Positions 13,429 through 20,823 of a DNA stretch of 33,347 nucleotides are shown here, one piece after another (the stretch's first letter is position 1; each line of letters starts with the position of its first letter). A model generated the notes under the pieces. It searched no databases. It worked only from the letters and a program-made list of their open reading frames with translations, and was not told where the DNA came from. The position numbers and the translations under genes are program-made. This stretch comes from a virus: positions 1 through 33,347 of IMG/VR virus record IMGVR_UViG_3300021437_000009. One strand, given 5' to 3'.

Positions 13429-16150
13429 CTTTAGAGCAGAGAGCAAAACTAAGGAGACTGCACAGAGACCACAGCTAGTCTTTAAGCTAGATAACTGGGA
13501 TACCATCATAGGCGTAGGTACTGTTAAGAAGTTCGTGCGTATTGGTGATGAAGGACTAGTTATCGGTGACGAGTGGACTATAGGTGGCTTGTCAGCGTGG
13601 GTTAATCAGCTAGATGCTATTACCTTAAGTGGATCGTCTAATACTATCACTCAGCAGATGAGCCAAGATCAGGATGGCTCAAGCTCAGTGCAATCTATGC
13701 AGCTATCGCTTAATGATATTGATGGCCTAATCACAGAGATCATCACGCCTGGTGTTATCCTAGAGGATATACTAGGTCAGAAGGGATCACTCTACTTAGG
13801 CTATCAAGATACAGCATGGCCGCAGGACTTCGTTAAGGTTATCAGTGGCGTGATAGATGAAGTGTCAGCAGGTACTACTATTGTGCTTAATATTGCACAT
13901 CCTGAGGCTAAGAAGCGTGGACAGATCTTACCTAAGATCACTACTAAGCTTGCTCAAGATCTTAAGTGGAAGTCTGGTAAGATTAACTATATCTATTTTC
14001 AGACTCGCAAGTACATCATCGGTGATGTGTATGTAGCCTTCGTAGGTGGCGCTACTGCTGGTAGCGAGACTGTTAGTGTGGCTGGTAACAATATTACTAT
14101 CCATATACAAGCAGGAGTTAGTACGCCAGATCAAGCAGCTAATGCTCTTGAGAAGTCAGCAGATGCTAGAGGCTTAGTTACCTTTAGTGTAGACAGTGCT
14201 ATTAATAATACACCTACTACTGAGGTATGCGTAGCTGTAGCGCTTACTGTTTTAAGCACAGATACTACAGTCTATCTAGAGTCTGTGGCAGGACTAGCTG
14301 TACCAGATGGTAATCTTCTAACCTATGTCCGCATTGGTGATGAGATCATCCAGTACAATGGTTACAATGAGACTCTTAATACATTAACTGGTGTTACTCG
14401 TGCAGCACTTGTCTCTATAGACGAGCGTGCCGATGGAGATGCTCATAAGTTAGGCGACACAGTAGACTCATTCTACCGTATTCAAGGAAGTCCTATTGAT
14501 ATAGCTCTTAAGGCTCTACTTGGTGGATCTTCTTACTATGGTATAGATACAGCCATTCGCTCTATAGGATATGTAGAAGGTCAGTATATCGCTAATACCA
14601 TCTACTTCGATGGTGTGAATGTAGCTGATGCTTACAGTGTTACAGTAGGATCTACTGTTAACATCTCATCAAGCGAAGTACCTGGTAATAATGGAGACCA
14701 CACGATAGCTGATATAGTTATAACTGAGTACGGCTCTTATATAGTCGTATCGTCTACACTAACAGACCAGCTATCTACAGTAGCAGTGTGTAAGTTTAAG
14801 AGCCAATACGCTAATAATAGCTATGGCCTTGGCATGACAGGCGACGAAATAGATGTGCCACGGTTTGAAGAGATTAGAGATATATACTCATCTCAACTAT
14901 TCGACTATGACTTCTACATCACAGATACCATCACGGTTAACGACTGGCTTAATACTCAAGTGCTATACCCTAGCGGTATGTTCACGCTACCAAGACTAGG
15001 TAAGATTAGCGCAGGTATCATATCACCACCATTAGGAGTGACTGAGACTCCAGTGCTAGACTCTAGCAATACATCTAACCCTGCTAATAACAGGATCGTA
15101 AGATCCATTAACAGGTACTTCTACAACAACATCGCATACTCGTTTAACGAAGATCTATTAGACAGTGGCAGGATGCTTAACGGTGATCTAATCACTAACG
15201 CTACATCTAAGACTAGAATACCATTAGGTAACAAGACTAAGGTCATTGAGGCTCGTGGTGTTAGACCTACTGCTGATAACTTACAGGTTGTAGAGCTACT
15301 AAGGCAGAAGATGCTAGACCGATATAAGTATGGCGCTGAGAGAATACAGATCAGATCATTCTATGGACCTACATTTAGTCTAGACGTAGGTGATGTAGTT
15401 CTATTCGGTGATGCGACTCTTAACTTGCCAGATACTAAGAATGGATCTCGTGAGTTTAAGCCTCGCCTGATGGAAGTGCAGTCTAAGAGCTTAAGTATCT
15501 CTGATGGTGCAGTAAGCTTAGACCTGCTTGATACTCTATACTCTAACGATGATGGCCGTTATGGTATCATCTCACCATCGAGCGTAGTTAATGATACTCT
15601 AACTAACGATAAGATCCTTATCACTAACTCCTATGGATGGGACTATCCTAAGCAGGAGAAGACTAAGTGGACTCCTTACATAGGTCAGCGAGTTATGGTG
15701 CATAACGAAGACTGGTCTATCAGTGGCGAGACTAAGCTACTAGGCTTCGACAGTGGTAACGCTAACATCATGCTGGTAGAGGCGTTAGGCTTCGTGCCAT
15801 CTAGTGGGTATATCGTAGACGTTGCTCAGTACCCAGACAGCATAGACTCTAACGATCAGTCATTACTTAAGAGCGTGTTCGTCTATACAGATCCAAGCGT
15901 GGTGGTGACAAGTGGAGTATCAAGTGTATCGTTTAATGTTAATCTTAGTGACGCTAACCTTTTTACTAGTGGCTGTACTGTCGTTATCCATCTAGAAGAC
16001 TGGTCTCAGTATTCACCAGAGGTTAAGGTATCAAGCATAGTAGGCACGTTAATTACAGTGGCTAGTGATATAGGCTTTACACCTACCTCTAGTCACATAG
16101 TAGAATTGATAGGCTTTAAAGATAACGGTTATCCGTATAGATATGTGTAG
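13412..16150 (+). CDS. Large tail/baseplate protein
   Basis: A 912-residue protein. GTG 13412 is preferred to the GTG at 13391 because GGGAGG sits 4 bases before it; it overlaps the lipoprotein gene by 17 bases. The sequence is beta-rich throughout. Residues about 290-360 hold a module with TYVRIGDEIIQYNGYNETL and a GVTRAALVS segment, repeated in style near the N-terminus (KKFVRIGDEGLVIGDEW). The C-terminal third has hub-like strands (RIQIRSFYGPTFSLDVGDVV). Length and composition fit a central tail hub or baseplate protein. Its position after the fibre and lysis genes rather than right after the tape measure is unusual. Confidence 0.55.
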   Translation: MAVTLSFRAESKTKETAQRPQLVFKLDNWDTIIGVGTVKKFVRIGDEGLVIGDEWTIGGLSAWVNQLDAITLSGSSNTITQQMSQDQDGSSSVQSMQLSLNDIDGLITEIITPGVILEDILGQKGSLYLGYQDTAWPQDFVKVISGVIDEVSAGTTIVLNIAHPEAKKRGQILPKITTKLAQDLKWKSGKINYIYFQTRKYIIGDVYVAFVGGATAGSETVSVAGNNITIHIQAGVSTPDQAANALEKSADARGLVTFSVDSAINNTPTTEVCVAVALTVLSTDTTVYLESVAGLAVPDGNLLTYVRIGDEIIQYNGYNETLNTLTGVTRAALVSIDERADGDAHKLGDTVDSFYRIQGSPIDIALKALLGGSSYYGIDTAIRSIGYVEGQYIANTIYFDGVNVADAYSVTVGSTVNISSSEVPGNNGDHTIADIVITEYGSYIVVSSTLTDQLSTVAVCKFKSQYANNSYGLGMTGDEIDVPRFEEIRDIYSSQLFDYDFYITDTITVNDWLNTQVLYPSGMFTLPRLGKISAGIISPPLGVTETPVLDSSNTSNPANNRIVRSINRYFYNNIAYSFNEDLLDSGRMLNGDLITNATSKTRIPLGNKTKVIEARGVRPTADNLQVVELLRQKMLDRYKYGAERIQIRSFYGPTFSLDVGDVVLFGDATLNLPDTKNGSREFKPRLMEVQSKSLSISDGAVSLDLLDTLYSNDDGRYGIISPSSVVNDTLTNDKILITNSYGWDYPKQEKTKWTPYIGQRVMVHNEDWSISGETKLLGFDSGNANIMLVEALGFVPSSGYIVDVAQYPDSIDSNDQSLLKSVFVYTDPSVVVTSGVSSVSFNVNLSDANLFTSGCTVVIHLEDWSQYSPEVKVSSIVGTLITVASDIGFTPTSSHIVELIGFKDNGYPYRYV

Positions 16151-16158
16151 GAGTTAAT

Positions 16159-16677
16159 ATGGCTATTGTTACACCACTTAAAAAGATGATCCAAGAGATA
16201 GAGATTAAGTACAGATCTGCCGTGAGTGAGTCTACTTGGCGTAAGATCACAGGCTCTATTAACTTCATCAACACTTACCAATACCTCACTAAGCAGTTTC
16301 CTATTAACGGAGAGTACGACTTCGCTACTGGTGACACATTCGTAGATGGTATCCAGGTGTTCGAGTTCGATGCTGAGATCATTAACGTCTGGGCTTACAA
16401 CTGTGTTAACGGTACATCTGGCACGACTCAGCTAGACCTTAAGGTTAAGCCTAAGACTGGTGGATCATTCACATCTATTCTATCGGTTAAGCCAAGCATC
16501 ACTACAGCAAGTGGTGGCTTCGTGCATTTTGGAGTAGGTGATACTAAGACAGGATGTACAGCTCCTGTGTTGAGTACAACGAATGTCAATGCAGGAGATG
16601 CTATTCGTATTGATGTGATCTCGACTATGGTCAATGCTCAAAACTGTGGACTCATCGTACATTATAGACCAAGATAG
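16159..16677 (+). CDS. Last structural gene, tail-associated beta protein
   Basis: A 172-residue protein, ATG 16159 after TAGGAG. After a helical N-terminus (PLKKMIQEIEIKYRSA) comes a beta domain (IQVFEFDAEIINVWAYNC, TQLDLKVKPKTGGSFTSIL, DAIRIDVISTM), a pattern common in phage receptor-binding or baseplate accessory proteins. It is the last rightward gene before the convergent hairpin. The role is inferred from context; no family name is claimed. Confidence 0.5.
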   Translation: MAIVTPLKKMIQEIEIKYRSAVSESTWRKITGSINFINTYQYLTKQFPINGEYDFATGDTFVDGIQVFEFDAEIINVWAYNCVNGTSGTTQLDLKVKPKTGGSFTSILSVKPSITTASGGFVHFGVGDTKTGCTAPVLSTTNVNAGDAIRIDVISTMVNAQNCGLIVHYRPR

Positions 16678-16719
16678 TATCAGCTACTCAAGTGCGGCCA
16701 TGCTCTAAGCAATCGGCCC

Positions 16720-16754
16720 TACCGAGGGAGAGTAGCCTTAATATCCCCTCGGTA
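16720..16754. terminator. Convergent hairpin between structural and leftward operons
   Basis: TACCGAGGG (16720-16728) pairs with CCCTCGGTA (16746-16754), a perfect 9-bp stem with a 17-base loop. It lies 43 bases past the last rightward stop and directly after the endolysin stop on the other strand, so it can serve both transcripts. The T-rich follow-up on the plus strand (TTTAAG) is weak, so termination may be partial. Confidence 0.65.
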
Positions 16755-16755
16755 T

Positions 16756-17316
16756 TTAAGTATTATAGAGTGCCACTTCAGCCTTACGTCTACGAGTTAA
16801 TCCTCTGAATGGCTTACCACCTGCCTTATCGTACAATAGAATTGTATCACAGATAGCCTGATGGTTATGGCTCTTAAGTGCTGAGTTAAGAGATCTACCA
16901 CTTGATATGATCGGACCTAAGCCTAGATTGTAGCCAAATGAGCAGAGCGCTGAGAACTGGTTATCTGTGAGTGTTAACCCTATCTCATGTAGATATCTAG
17001 CGATAGACTGAGCCTTGATGTCTATCTCCCATCGTAGCCATTCCATCGCTTGATCTTGTGTACACCTTGGATCTGCTAGAGATACCTTACGACCATCGGG
17101 ATAACCAATAGTGCCGAAGCCTATGGTAGGTATGCCCACTGGATCTAGGTATGGTGCTGAGTAGAAGCCCTCAAACGAGCAGACTAATAGCAGTCCTGCT
17201 TGGTTAATAAAGCGAGTGTCAGTAGGTGGATCTGTTTTGATTAAATTACTTGGTGGTACGCTTGGTACGTCTGCGCTTGGGCTTCTCTTGAATATGCTCT
17301 TTAACCACTTCCACAT
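16756..17316 (-). CDS. Endolysin, GH24 T4-type lysozyme
   Basis: A 186-residue enzyme that cleaves the glycan strand of peptidoglycan. The catalytic triad spacing is intact: Glu49 in SFEGFYSAPYLDPVG, Asp58, Thr64 in IPTIGFGT, the same E-x8-D-x5-T spacing as T4 lysozyme. NQFSALCSFGYNLG and RGLTRRRKAEVALY are the further conserved parts. The first 40 residues (KWLKSIFKRSPS, then Pro-rich) are basic and polar, not a clear signal or SAR helix, so release probably needs a holin. The start overlaps the upstream gene by 71 bases in another frame. It is encoded on the strand opposite the other candidate lysis genes, about 3.3 kb away. Confidence 0.9.
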   Translation of the reverse strand: MWKWLKSIFKRSPSADVPSVPPSNLIKTDPPTDTRFINQAGLLLVCSFEGFYSAPYLDPVGIPTIGFGTIGYPDGRKVSLADPRCTQDQAMEWLRWEIDIKAQSIARYLHEIGLTLTDNQFSALCSFGYNLGLGPIISSGRSLNSALKSHNHQAICDTILLYDKAGGKPFRGLTRRRKAEVALYNT

Positions 17317-17524
17317 TAGTCACCATCCCTTTTGGTATTGTCATTGTGCAGCTAGAGTTATTGTTACTAACGTCTATATTGACGGCAATAGTATAGTGAT
17401 CTGCTGACTCATTTATTAAGTAACCAGCCGACATGATCGGAGTAGGTGGTAGTGGGTCGCTAAGGTGAGTCCACTCGTCACGAGATACAGCATCAAGCCA
17501 TGAGATGACTACAATAGGATACAT
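17246..17524 (-). CDS. Small phage protein of unknown function (SWLDA-type)
   Basis: A 92-residue protein. I place the start at the second ATG of ATGATG (17524), five bases after GGGGAG and overlapping the phosphoesterase stop; an upstream ATG at 17542 is less likely. The sequence starts YPIVVISWLDAVSRDEW and has MSAGYLINES, TIAVNIDVSNNN and MTIPKGMV, a pattern I recall from small hypothetical proteins of many phages. The last dozen residues are very basic (KPKRRRTKRTTK), which suggests binding to nucleic acid or to an acidic partner. Function unknown. Confidence 0.6.
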   Translation of the reverse strand: MYPIVVISWLDAVSRDEWTHLSDPLPPTPIMSAGYLINESADHYTIAVNIDVSNNNSSCTMTIPKGMVTNVEVVKEHIQEKPKRRRTKRTTK

Positions 17525-18240
17525 CATAGCTCCCCAGTCCATCGGTTATTAGCGTCTAGCTTCATTCGGATAAGCATAGGATCACCATTAAGGATGATGC
17601 CTGTACCAATGACAGGAGACTTAAGGTTAAGCTTGTTGTAGTCGAAGTCTTTAGATGTGTTATCTATTAAGCATCCACACTGCATAGACCAGAAGTTACC
17701 GTTAGTAGTAGACCAGTGCTCAGTCTTAAAGCGCTCGTGGTAGTGGCCTTGTACAGCGCACATCCCCATCATTTGACCTAGCTTGGTAACGTCTGAGCTT
17801 CTACCGTGGCAGAAGTACACTTGCTTAGATCCGGTTACCTTAATCGTCAAGTCACCTACCCACTGCCAGTCTGAGCGTGGGATCTCTAGAATGTCGTTAG
17901 GTGATCTGAGCGCATTGGCTGGCAGTCCTGCTGTCTTCATCTTACGAGCTAGTAGAGAGCCATGATTAGAGTCTAGCACCTTGGCTTTAGGGAATAGCTC
18001 ATAGAGCGCTCTTATCGGACCTAGTGCCATGTCTAACTCTAGAGAAGGGTTAGGCATAGATGGGTCTTTTTCGTGGTAGCTGATAGAGTGCCAGGTTAAC
18101 TCATCGCCTAATATTACACACATTGGGCGCTTGGCCTTAGCCCAGTACTTCTTTTTAATAGCTCGAAGGAATTTAATAGCATCGGGGTGGTGGAATGGAG
18201 CGTGCAAGTCACTAACGCATATTACCAAGTCGTGCAGCAT
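17524..18240 (-). CDS. Calcineurin-like metallophosphoesterase
   Basis: A 238-residue protein; ATG 18240 follows GGAGGTGGCTTG and is preferred to the TTG just before it. Metal-binding motifs appear in family order: DLH (near residue 11-13), GDE (about 45-47), NHGS (about 92-95), CHG (about 143-145) and GHYH (about 165-168). This is the double-metal site of calcineurin-like phosphoesterases. Substrate cannot be told from sequence; phage members include protein phosphatases, nucleases and cyclic-nucleotide or RNA end phosphatases. It lies between an HNH protein and the SWLDA-type gene in the leftward unit. Confidence 0.8.
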   Translation of the reverse strand: MLHDLVICVSDLHAPFHHPDAIKFLRAIKKKYWAKAKRPMCVILGDELTWHSISYHEKDPSMPNPSLELDMALGPIRALYELFPKAKVLDSNHGSLLARKMKTAGLPANALRSPNDILEIPRSDWQWVGDLTIKVTGSKQVYFCHGRSSDVTKLGQMMGMCAVQGHYHERFKTEHWSTTNGNFWSMQCGCLIDNTSKDFDYNKLNLKSPVIGTGIILNGDPMLIRMKLDANNRWTGEL

Positions 18241-18301
18241 CAAGCCACCTCCTACAATTTAAGATCTTGTAAGATATTCAGGCTTGTAGCAAGTCTAGAC
18301 T

Positions 18302-18598
18302 TTAGTGGCGTGCTAACTTTTTACGCACGTTATCAAGATACCAGCCAAGCTCTGTCAGCGCAGCTAGTGTGTTGGGATGTCTTAGAGCGAAGGTGTATGA
18401 GCCTTGAGAGTGCCACTTGATATGGTGCTTACGGCATAAGGGTAGAAGGTTATGTGGCAGATCATCGCCACCACTTCCTTGCGTCTTAATATGTGATGGA
18501 TCACAAGGAGTATAGCCACATTCTACACACCGCATGGAGTGGTAGGTGTTAAGTAACTCACGATCAGATATTCGTTTAACTAGCTTTACGCTTGGCAC
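18302..18598 (-). CDS. HNH-type nuclease
   Basis: A 98-residue protein starting at GTG 18598, inside the end of the upstream RHH-like gene. It contains CVECGYTPC, then SHIKTQGSGGDDLPHNLLPL and CRKHHIKWH: paired Cys plus His/Asn positions of a zinc-stabilised HNH fold, in the style of NinG/recombination-type phage nucleases. It probably nicks or cuts DNA in recombination or repair. It is not beside the terminase, so a packaging HNH is less likely. An internal start would lose the first 20 or so residues without touching the motif. Confidence 0.75.
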   Translation of the reverse strand: MPSVKLVKRISDRELLNTYHSMRCVECGYTPCDPSHIKTQGSGGDDLPHNLLPLCRKHHIKWHSQGSYTFALRHPNTLAALTELGWYLDNVRKKLARH

Positions 18599-18740
18599 GC
18601 TTCACCATCTCTATGCGTACAGCTTCACGAGTTATAGCCTCTCTGAGTGCTGATCTAACTACATCGCTAATATTAATACCAAGAGCCTTAGCGTCTGCTA
18701 GGTCCTGGATGTCTATTCTAATTGGGTATGGCTTCTTCAT
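18576..18740 (-). CDS. Small ribbon-helix-helix-like DNA-binding protein
   Basis: A 54-residue protein read from ATG 18740 after AGGAGTTATAG. The order is a short strand (YPIRIDI), helix (QDLADAKALGI), turn, and helix (NISDVVRSALREAITREAV), then a basic tail (KRAKRKAS). That is the layout of Arc/MetJ/CopG proteins, which dimerise and read inverted repeats with the strand. It is the second gene of the leftward unit, about 130 bases from a perfect inverted repeat at 18869-18886, and is the obvious candidate to bind it. It overlaps the HNH start by 23 bases. Confidence 0.65.
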   Translation of the reverse strand: MKKPYPIRIDIQDLADAKALGINISDVVRSALREAITREAVRIEMVKRAKRKAS

Positions 18741-18749
18741 CTATAACTC

Positions 18750-18851
18750 CTAGCTTAGTATTAAGTACATCGGCAAAAATGTTGCAAGCGAGATTGCTAT
18801 ACCTACGATATTTAGTTTGATTAAGAATACTATGTCCTGCTTAGTCATCAT
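18750..18851 (-). CDS. 33-residue membrane peptide
   Basis: An ORF read from ATG 18851 (or the ATG at 18848) after GTGGAGG. After a short polar start (MTKQDIVFLIKL) it is one hydrophobic helix (NIVGIAISLATFLPMYLIL) ending in AGC and TAG. It is the first gene of the leftward transcript, and its stop is followed at once by the ribosome site of the RHH-like gene. A clean ribosome site and the membrane segment support it as real. Function unknown; a holin-like or membrane-signalling peptide are possible. Confidence 0.55.
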   Translation of the reverse strand: MMTKQDIVFLIKLNIVGIAISLATFLPMYLILS

Positions 18852-18868
18852 AACCTCCACTGAATAAA

Positions 18869-18886
18869 GTATAGCAAGTGCTATAC
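18869..18886. promoter_or_regulatory. Perfect inverted repeat in divergent promoter region (operator candidate)
   Basis: GTATAGCA-AG-TGCTATAC is an 8+2+8 perfect inverted repeat. On the minus strand it contains the TATACT of a possible leftward -10 box; on the plus strand it covers the -35 position of a possible rightward promoter whose -10 is TATAAT at 18896-18901. A dimeric repressor here could control both units. The nearby RHH-like gene is the best candidate regulator. Confidence 0.6.
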
Positions 18887-18895
18887 ACTATGCGC

Positions 18896-18901
18896 TATAA
18901 T
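18896..18901 (+). promoter_or_regulatory. Candidate rightward -10 box (TATAAT)
   Basis: A consensus TATAAT in the only divergent intergenic region. The matching -35 is poor and lies inside the inverted repeat, as expected for an activated or repressed promoter. The eight bases TATGCGCT at 18889-18896 just before it are the reverse complement of the AGCGCATA unit repeated at 22812-22833. Confidence 0.45.
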
Positions 18902-18972
18902 AATTACACGATACTTGTAACTCCTAGATAACTGTGGCCTATTGTAGTACCAAAATGAGACTAGTGGGGATC

Positions 18973-19248
18973 ATGTCAGGACAAGTCTACATTCGTAACT
19001 TACAGCCACACACAGTCTATTACATAGTAATGTCTACCAGAGCAGAGGCTACATACGTTAAGACCTTTGTTGTTAAGGATGGCATATTGGTGGACATCAC
19101 TCGCAGAATATCTGGTGCGCTTAACTTACATCATAGTGAGCCTAAGAATAGCGCTATAGTGCCAGCGTTCGAGCATAGCACAGCACAGTGGTTACAAGAT
19201 CAGCTTAACTTAATACTTAAATACAGACCTACAATCGTAGGGCTTTAA
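18973..19248 (+). CDS. First gene of rightward early operon, unknown function
   Basis: A protein of 91 residues from ATG 18973; GTG 18934 or ATG 18955 would give 104 or 97. No start has a strong ribosome site, so the start is uncertain. The sequence (VYIRNLQPHTVYYIVMST, TYVKTFVVKDGILVDITRRI) is beta then helical, ending with a helix (AQWLQDQLNLILKY). It has no motif I recognise. Being the first gene after the divergent promoter, it is probably an early protein. Confidence 0.55.
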   Translation: MSGQVYIRNLQPHTVYYIVMSTRAEATYVKTFVVKDGILVDITRRISGALNLHHSEPKNSAIVPAFEHSTAQWLQDQLNLILKYRPTIVGL

Positions 19249-19257
19249 TAGGAGGTA

Positions 19258-19482
19258 ATGATGAAGAAGAAACTAGCAAGCCTATGGCTTAAGCAAGGTC
19301 CTAAAGGTGACTACCTTACAGGCACACTCGCAGACGGTACACGAGTGATAGCGTTCTATCGCTCAGCAGAGAGTAAGAAAAACCCTAAGCAGCCTGACCT
19401 TGAGATCTACGAGCAGGAGCCTAAGGCGCAGAGTGCTGAGCAGGATATATTCGGTAACGATAGTACAGAAATTCCCTTCTAA
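19258..19482 (+). CDS. Small early protein with SSB-like C-terminal tip
   Basis: A 74-residue protein after a strong TAGGAGG site; ATG 19258 or the ATG at 19261. The body (LASLWLKQGPKGDYLTGTL, RVIAFYRSAESKKNPKQPDL) resembles small phage proteins found next to recombination genes. It ends with acidic residues and Ile-Pro-Phe (DIFGNDSTEIPF), like the tip of bacterial SSB that docks partner proteins. It lies just upstream of Gp157 and ERF genes, so it may bring host SSB partners to phage DNA or mimic SSB. Whether the body binds single-stranded DNA is unknown. Confidence 0.55.
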   Translation: MMKKKLASLWLKQGPKGDYLTGTLADGTRVIAFYRSAESKKNPKQPDLEIYEQEPKAQSAEQDIFGNDSTEIPF

Positions 19483-19496
19483 TAAGGAGTATTGAT

Positions 19497-19724
19497 ATGA
19501 GTAAAATTAAAGAATGGATCATAGACACTGGAGTGCCTGAGTTCATCGGAGCTAGGGCACGTATGCTACAAGCTGATGGGTATTGCATCGAGTACCTTCA
19601 CAAGATTAACGAGAACAAGATGATGAGCTTCGCATATAGATACCGTAACGAGAAGGAGGTAGGTAATGAGCAGTCTGTTAGAACTAACACAGGAAGCGCA
19701 GAGATTAACCCAGACTTTAATTGA
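19497..19724 (+). CDS. Small early protein of unknown function
   Basis: A 75-residue protein, ATG 19497 after AAGGAG. It is compact and helical-beta (KIKEWIIDTGVPEFIGARA, GYCIEYLHKINENKMMSFAY) with charged ends. The last 59 bases overlap the next gene in another frame, whose ribosome site (GGAGG) lies inside this one. No family recognised; it belongs to the early recombination operon by position. Confidence 0.5.
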   Translation: MSKIKEWIIDTGVPEFIGARARMLQADGYCIEYLHKINENKMMSFAYRYRNEKEVGNEQSVRTNTGSAEINPDFN

Positions 19725-20178
19725 AGCAGACGGAGAGCTAGACTATTCGCTTGAGTTAGCTCTCACTACTACAGCCAATGAGTTGGCACTTAAGATAGAT
19801 AAGTATTACTACTTCCTAAAGCACCTAGAGATGCAGGAGCAGTATTACAAGGATCTCGAAGACCAGGCTAAGCGTGCTAAGCAGCTTATGCAAAAAGGGC
19901 AGGAGAACCTTAAGAGTAGACTCATGGCCGCTATGGTTAACGGTAGCACCACAGAGCTAGTAGGTGAGGCTCATCGCTTTAAGCTACAGGCTTCTAAGCC
20001 AAGGCTTGTAATAGATACAGAAGCGCACTCTCTACCGGAGAAGTATCGCATCGTTGAAACTATTACTCGGGTTAATAAGGAAGCTATAAGGACCGATCTC
20101 GAAGATGGTATAGAGGTCTTAAACTGTAGACTAGAGCCAAGCGTACACGTTAGGCACTACTTAAATACGAAGGGATAG
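19666..20178 (+). CDS. Siphovirus Gp157-family protein
   Basis: A 170-residue protein, ATG 19666 after AAGGAGGTAG. A long helical N-terminal part with LALKIDKYYYFLKHLEMQEQ and QYYKDLEDQAKRAKQLMQ, then a beta part (STTELVGEAHRFKLQASKP, PEKYRIVETITRVNK) matches the Gp157 family, often found beside single-strand annealing proteins. The family's exact function is not settled. It precedes the ERF gene by three bases, so the two are likely one functional unit. Confidence 0.8.
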   Translation: MSSLLELTQEAQRLTQTLIEADGELDYSLELALTTTANELALKIDKYYYFLKHLEMQEQYYKDLEDQAKRAKQLMQKGQENLKSRLMAAMVNGSTTELVGEAHRFKLQASKPRLVIDTEAHSLPEKYRIVETITRVNKEAIRTDLEDGIEVLNCRLEPSVHVRHYLNTKG

Positions 20179-20181
20179 AAC

Positions 20182-20823
20182 ATGGTTACAAGTGAAACTA
20201 CTAAGACTATATATCAGGCGCTTATTAAGGCTAGGGCTGAGTTTAAGAGTGCGCCTAAAGACGTAAGCAACGATTACTTTAATTCGAAGTATGCCGACTA
20301 TCAGAGCGTAGTTGATAGCATTGGTGATGCGCTTATTAAGCATGGCCTCTCATTCCTACAGCCTACTGTTTACTACAACGATAAGCTTCATGTTGCTACT
20401 CGTATCATACATGAGAGCGGCGAATGGATTGAGTGCTTATATCCAGTTACGTCTATTAAGCAAGATGCCCAGGGTATCGGTAGCGCTCTCACTTATTCTC
20501 GCAGGTACTCCTTATCAACACTCATAGGCGTAGTGACTGGCACTATAGACGATGATGGAGAAGCGGCTATGGATCGAAAGGCTACGCCACCGCCACAGCA
20601 GAAGCCAGTAGTTAAACAGGCGGCTAAGGCTCCTGTTAAGAATGAGACAATGGTTACTACTGAGCAGGTTAGCAAATTACTAGAACTAGCTATGGAGCGT
20701 AATATCTTAGAGAAGGATCTCTATGCTAAGATTAACGATGCCTTTAAGGTACCTGGCCCAGCATTTTTAAAAGTCTATCAGATGGCAGATCTGGTTAAAG
20801 ATATTAAGGCTGGTGGCAAGTGA
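20182..20823 (+). CDS. erf: ERF-family single-strand annealing protein
   Basis: A 213-residue protein (ATG 20182, weak GGGAT site). The conserved core is clear: NDYFNSKYADYQSVVDSI, LSFLQPTVYYNDKLHV, the QGIGSALTYSRRYSLSTLIG signature and VTGTIDDDGE, as in P22 Erf-type recombinases. ERF proteins anneal complementary strands in phage recombination and in forming concatemers or circles. The linker (about 130-155) is Pro/Lys-rich, followed by a helical C-terminus. No partner exonuclease is adjacent; the VRR-NUC protein at 24220 may supply junction processing. Confidence 0.85.
   Translation: MVTSETTKTIYQALIKARAEFKSAPKDVSNDYFNSKYADYQSVVDSIGDALIKHGLSFLQPTVYYNDKLHVATRIIHESGEWIECLYPVTSIKQDAQGIGSALTYSRRYSLSTLIGVVTGTIDDDGEAAMDRKATPPPQQKPVVKQAAKAPVKNETMVTTEQVSKLLELAMERNILEKDLYAKINDAFKVPGPAFLKVYQMADLVKDIKAGGK

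Noticed and set aside
16678-16719. A tRNA or small RNA gene in the convergent interval
   Set aside because: No cloverleaf could be drawn; only the hairpin at 16720-16754 is supported.
18302-18598. HNH protein as the packaging HNH that works with terminase
   Set aside because: Those genes lie next to the terminase; this one is about 8 kb away on the other strand.
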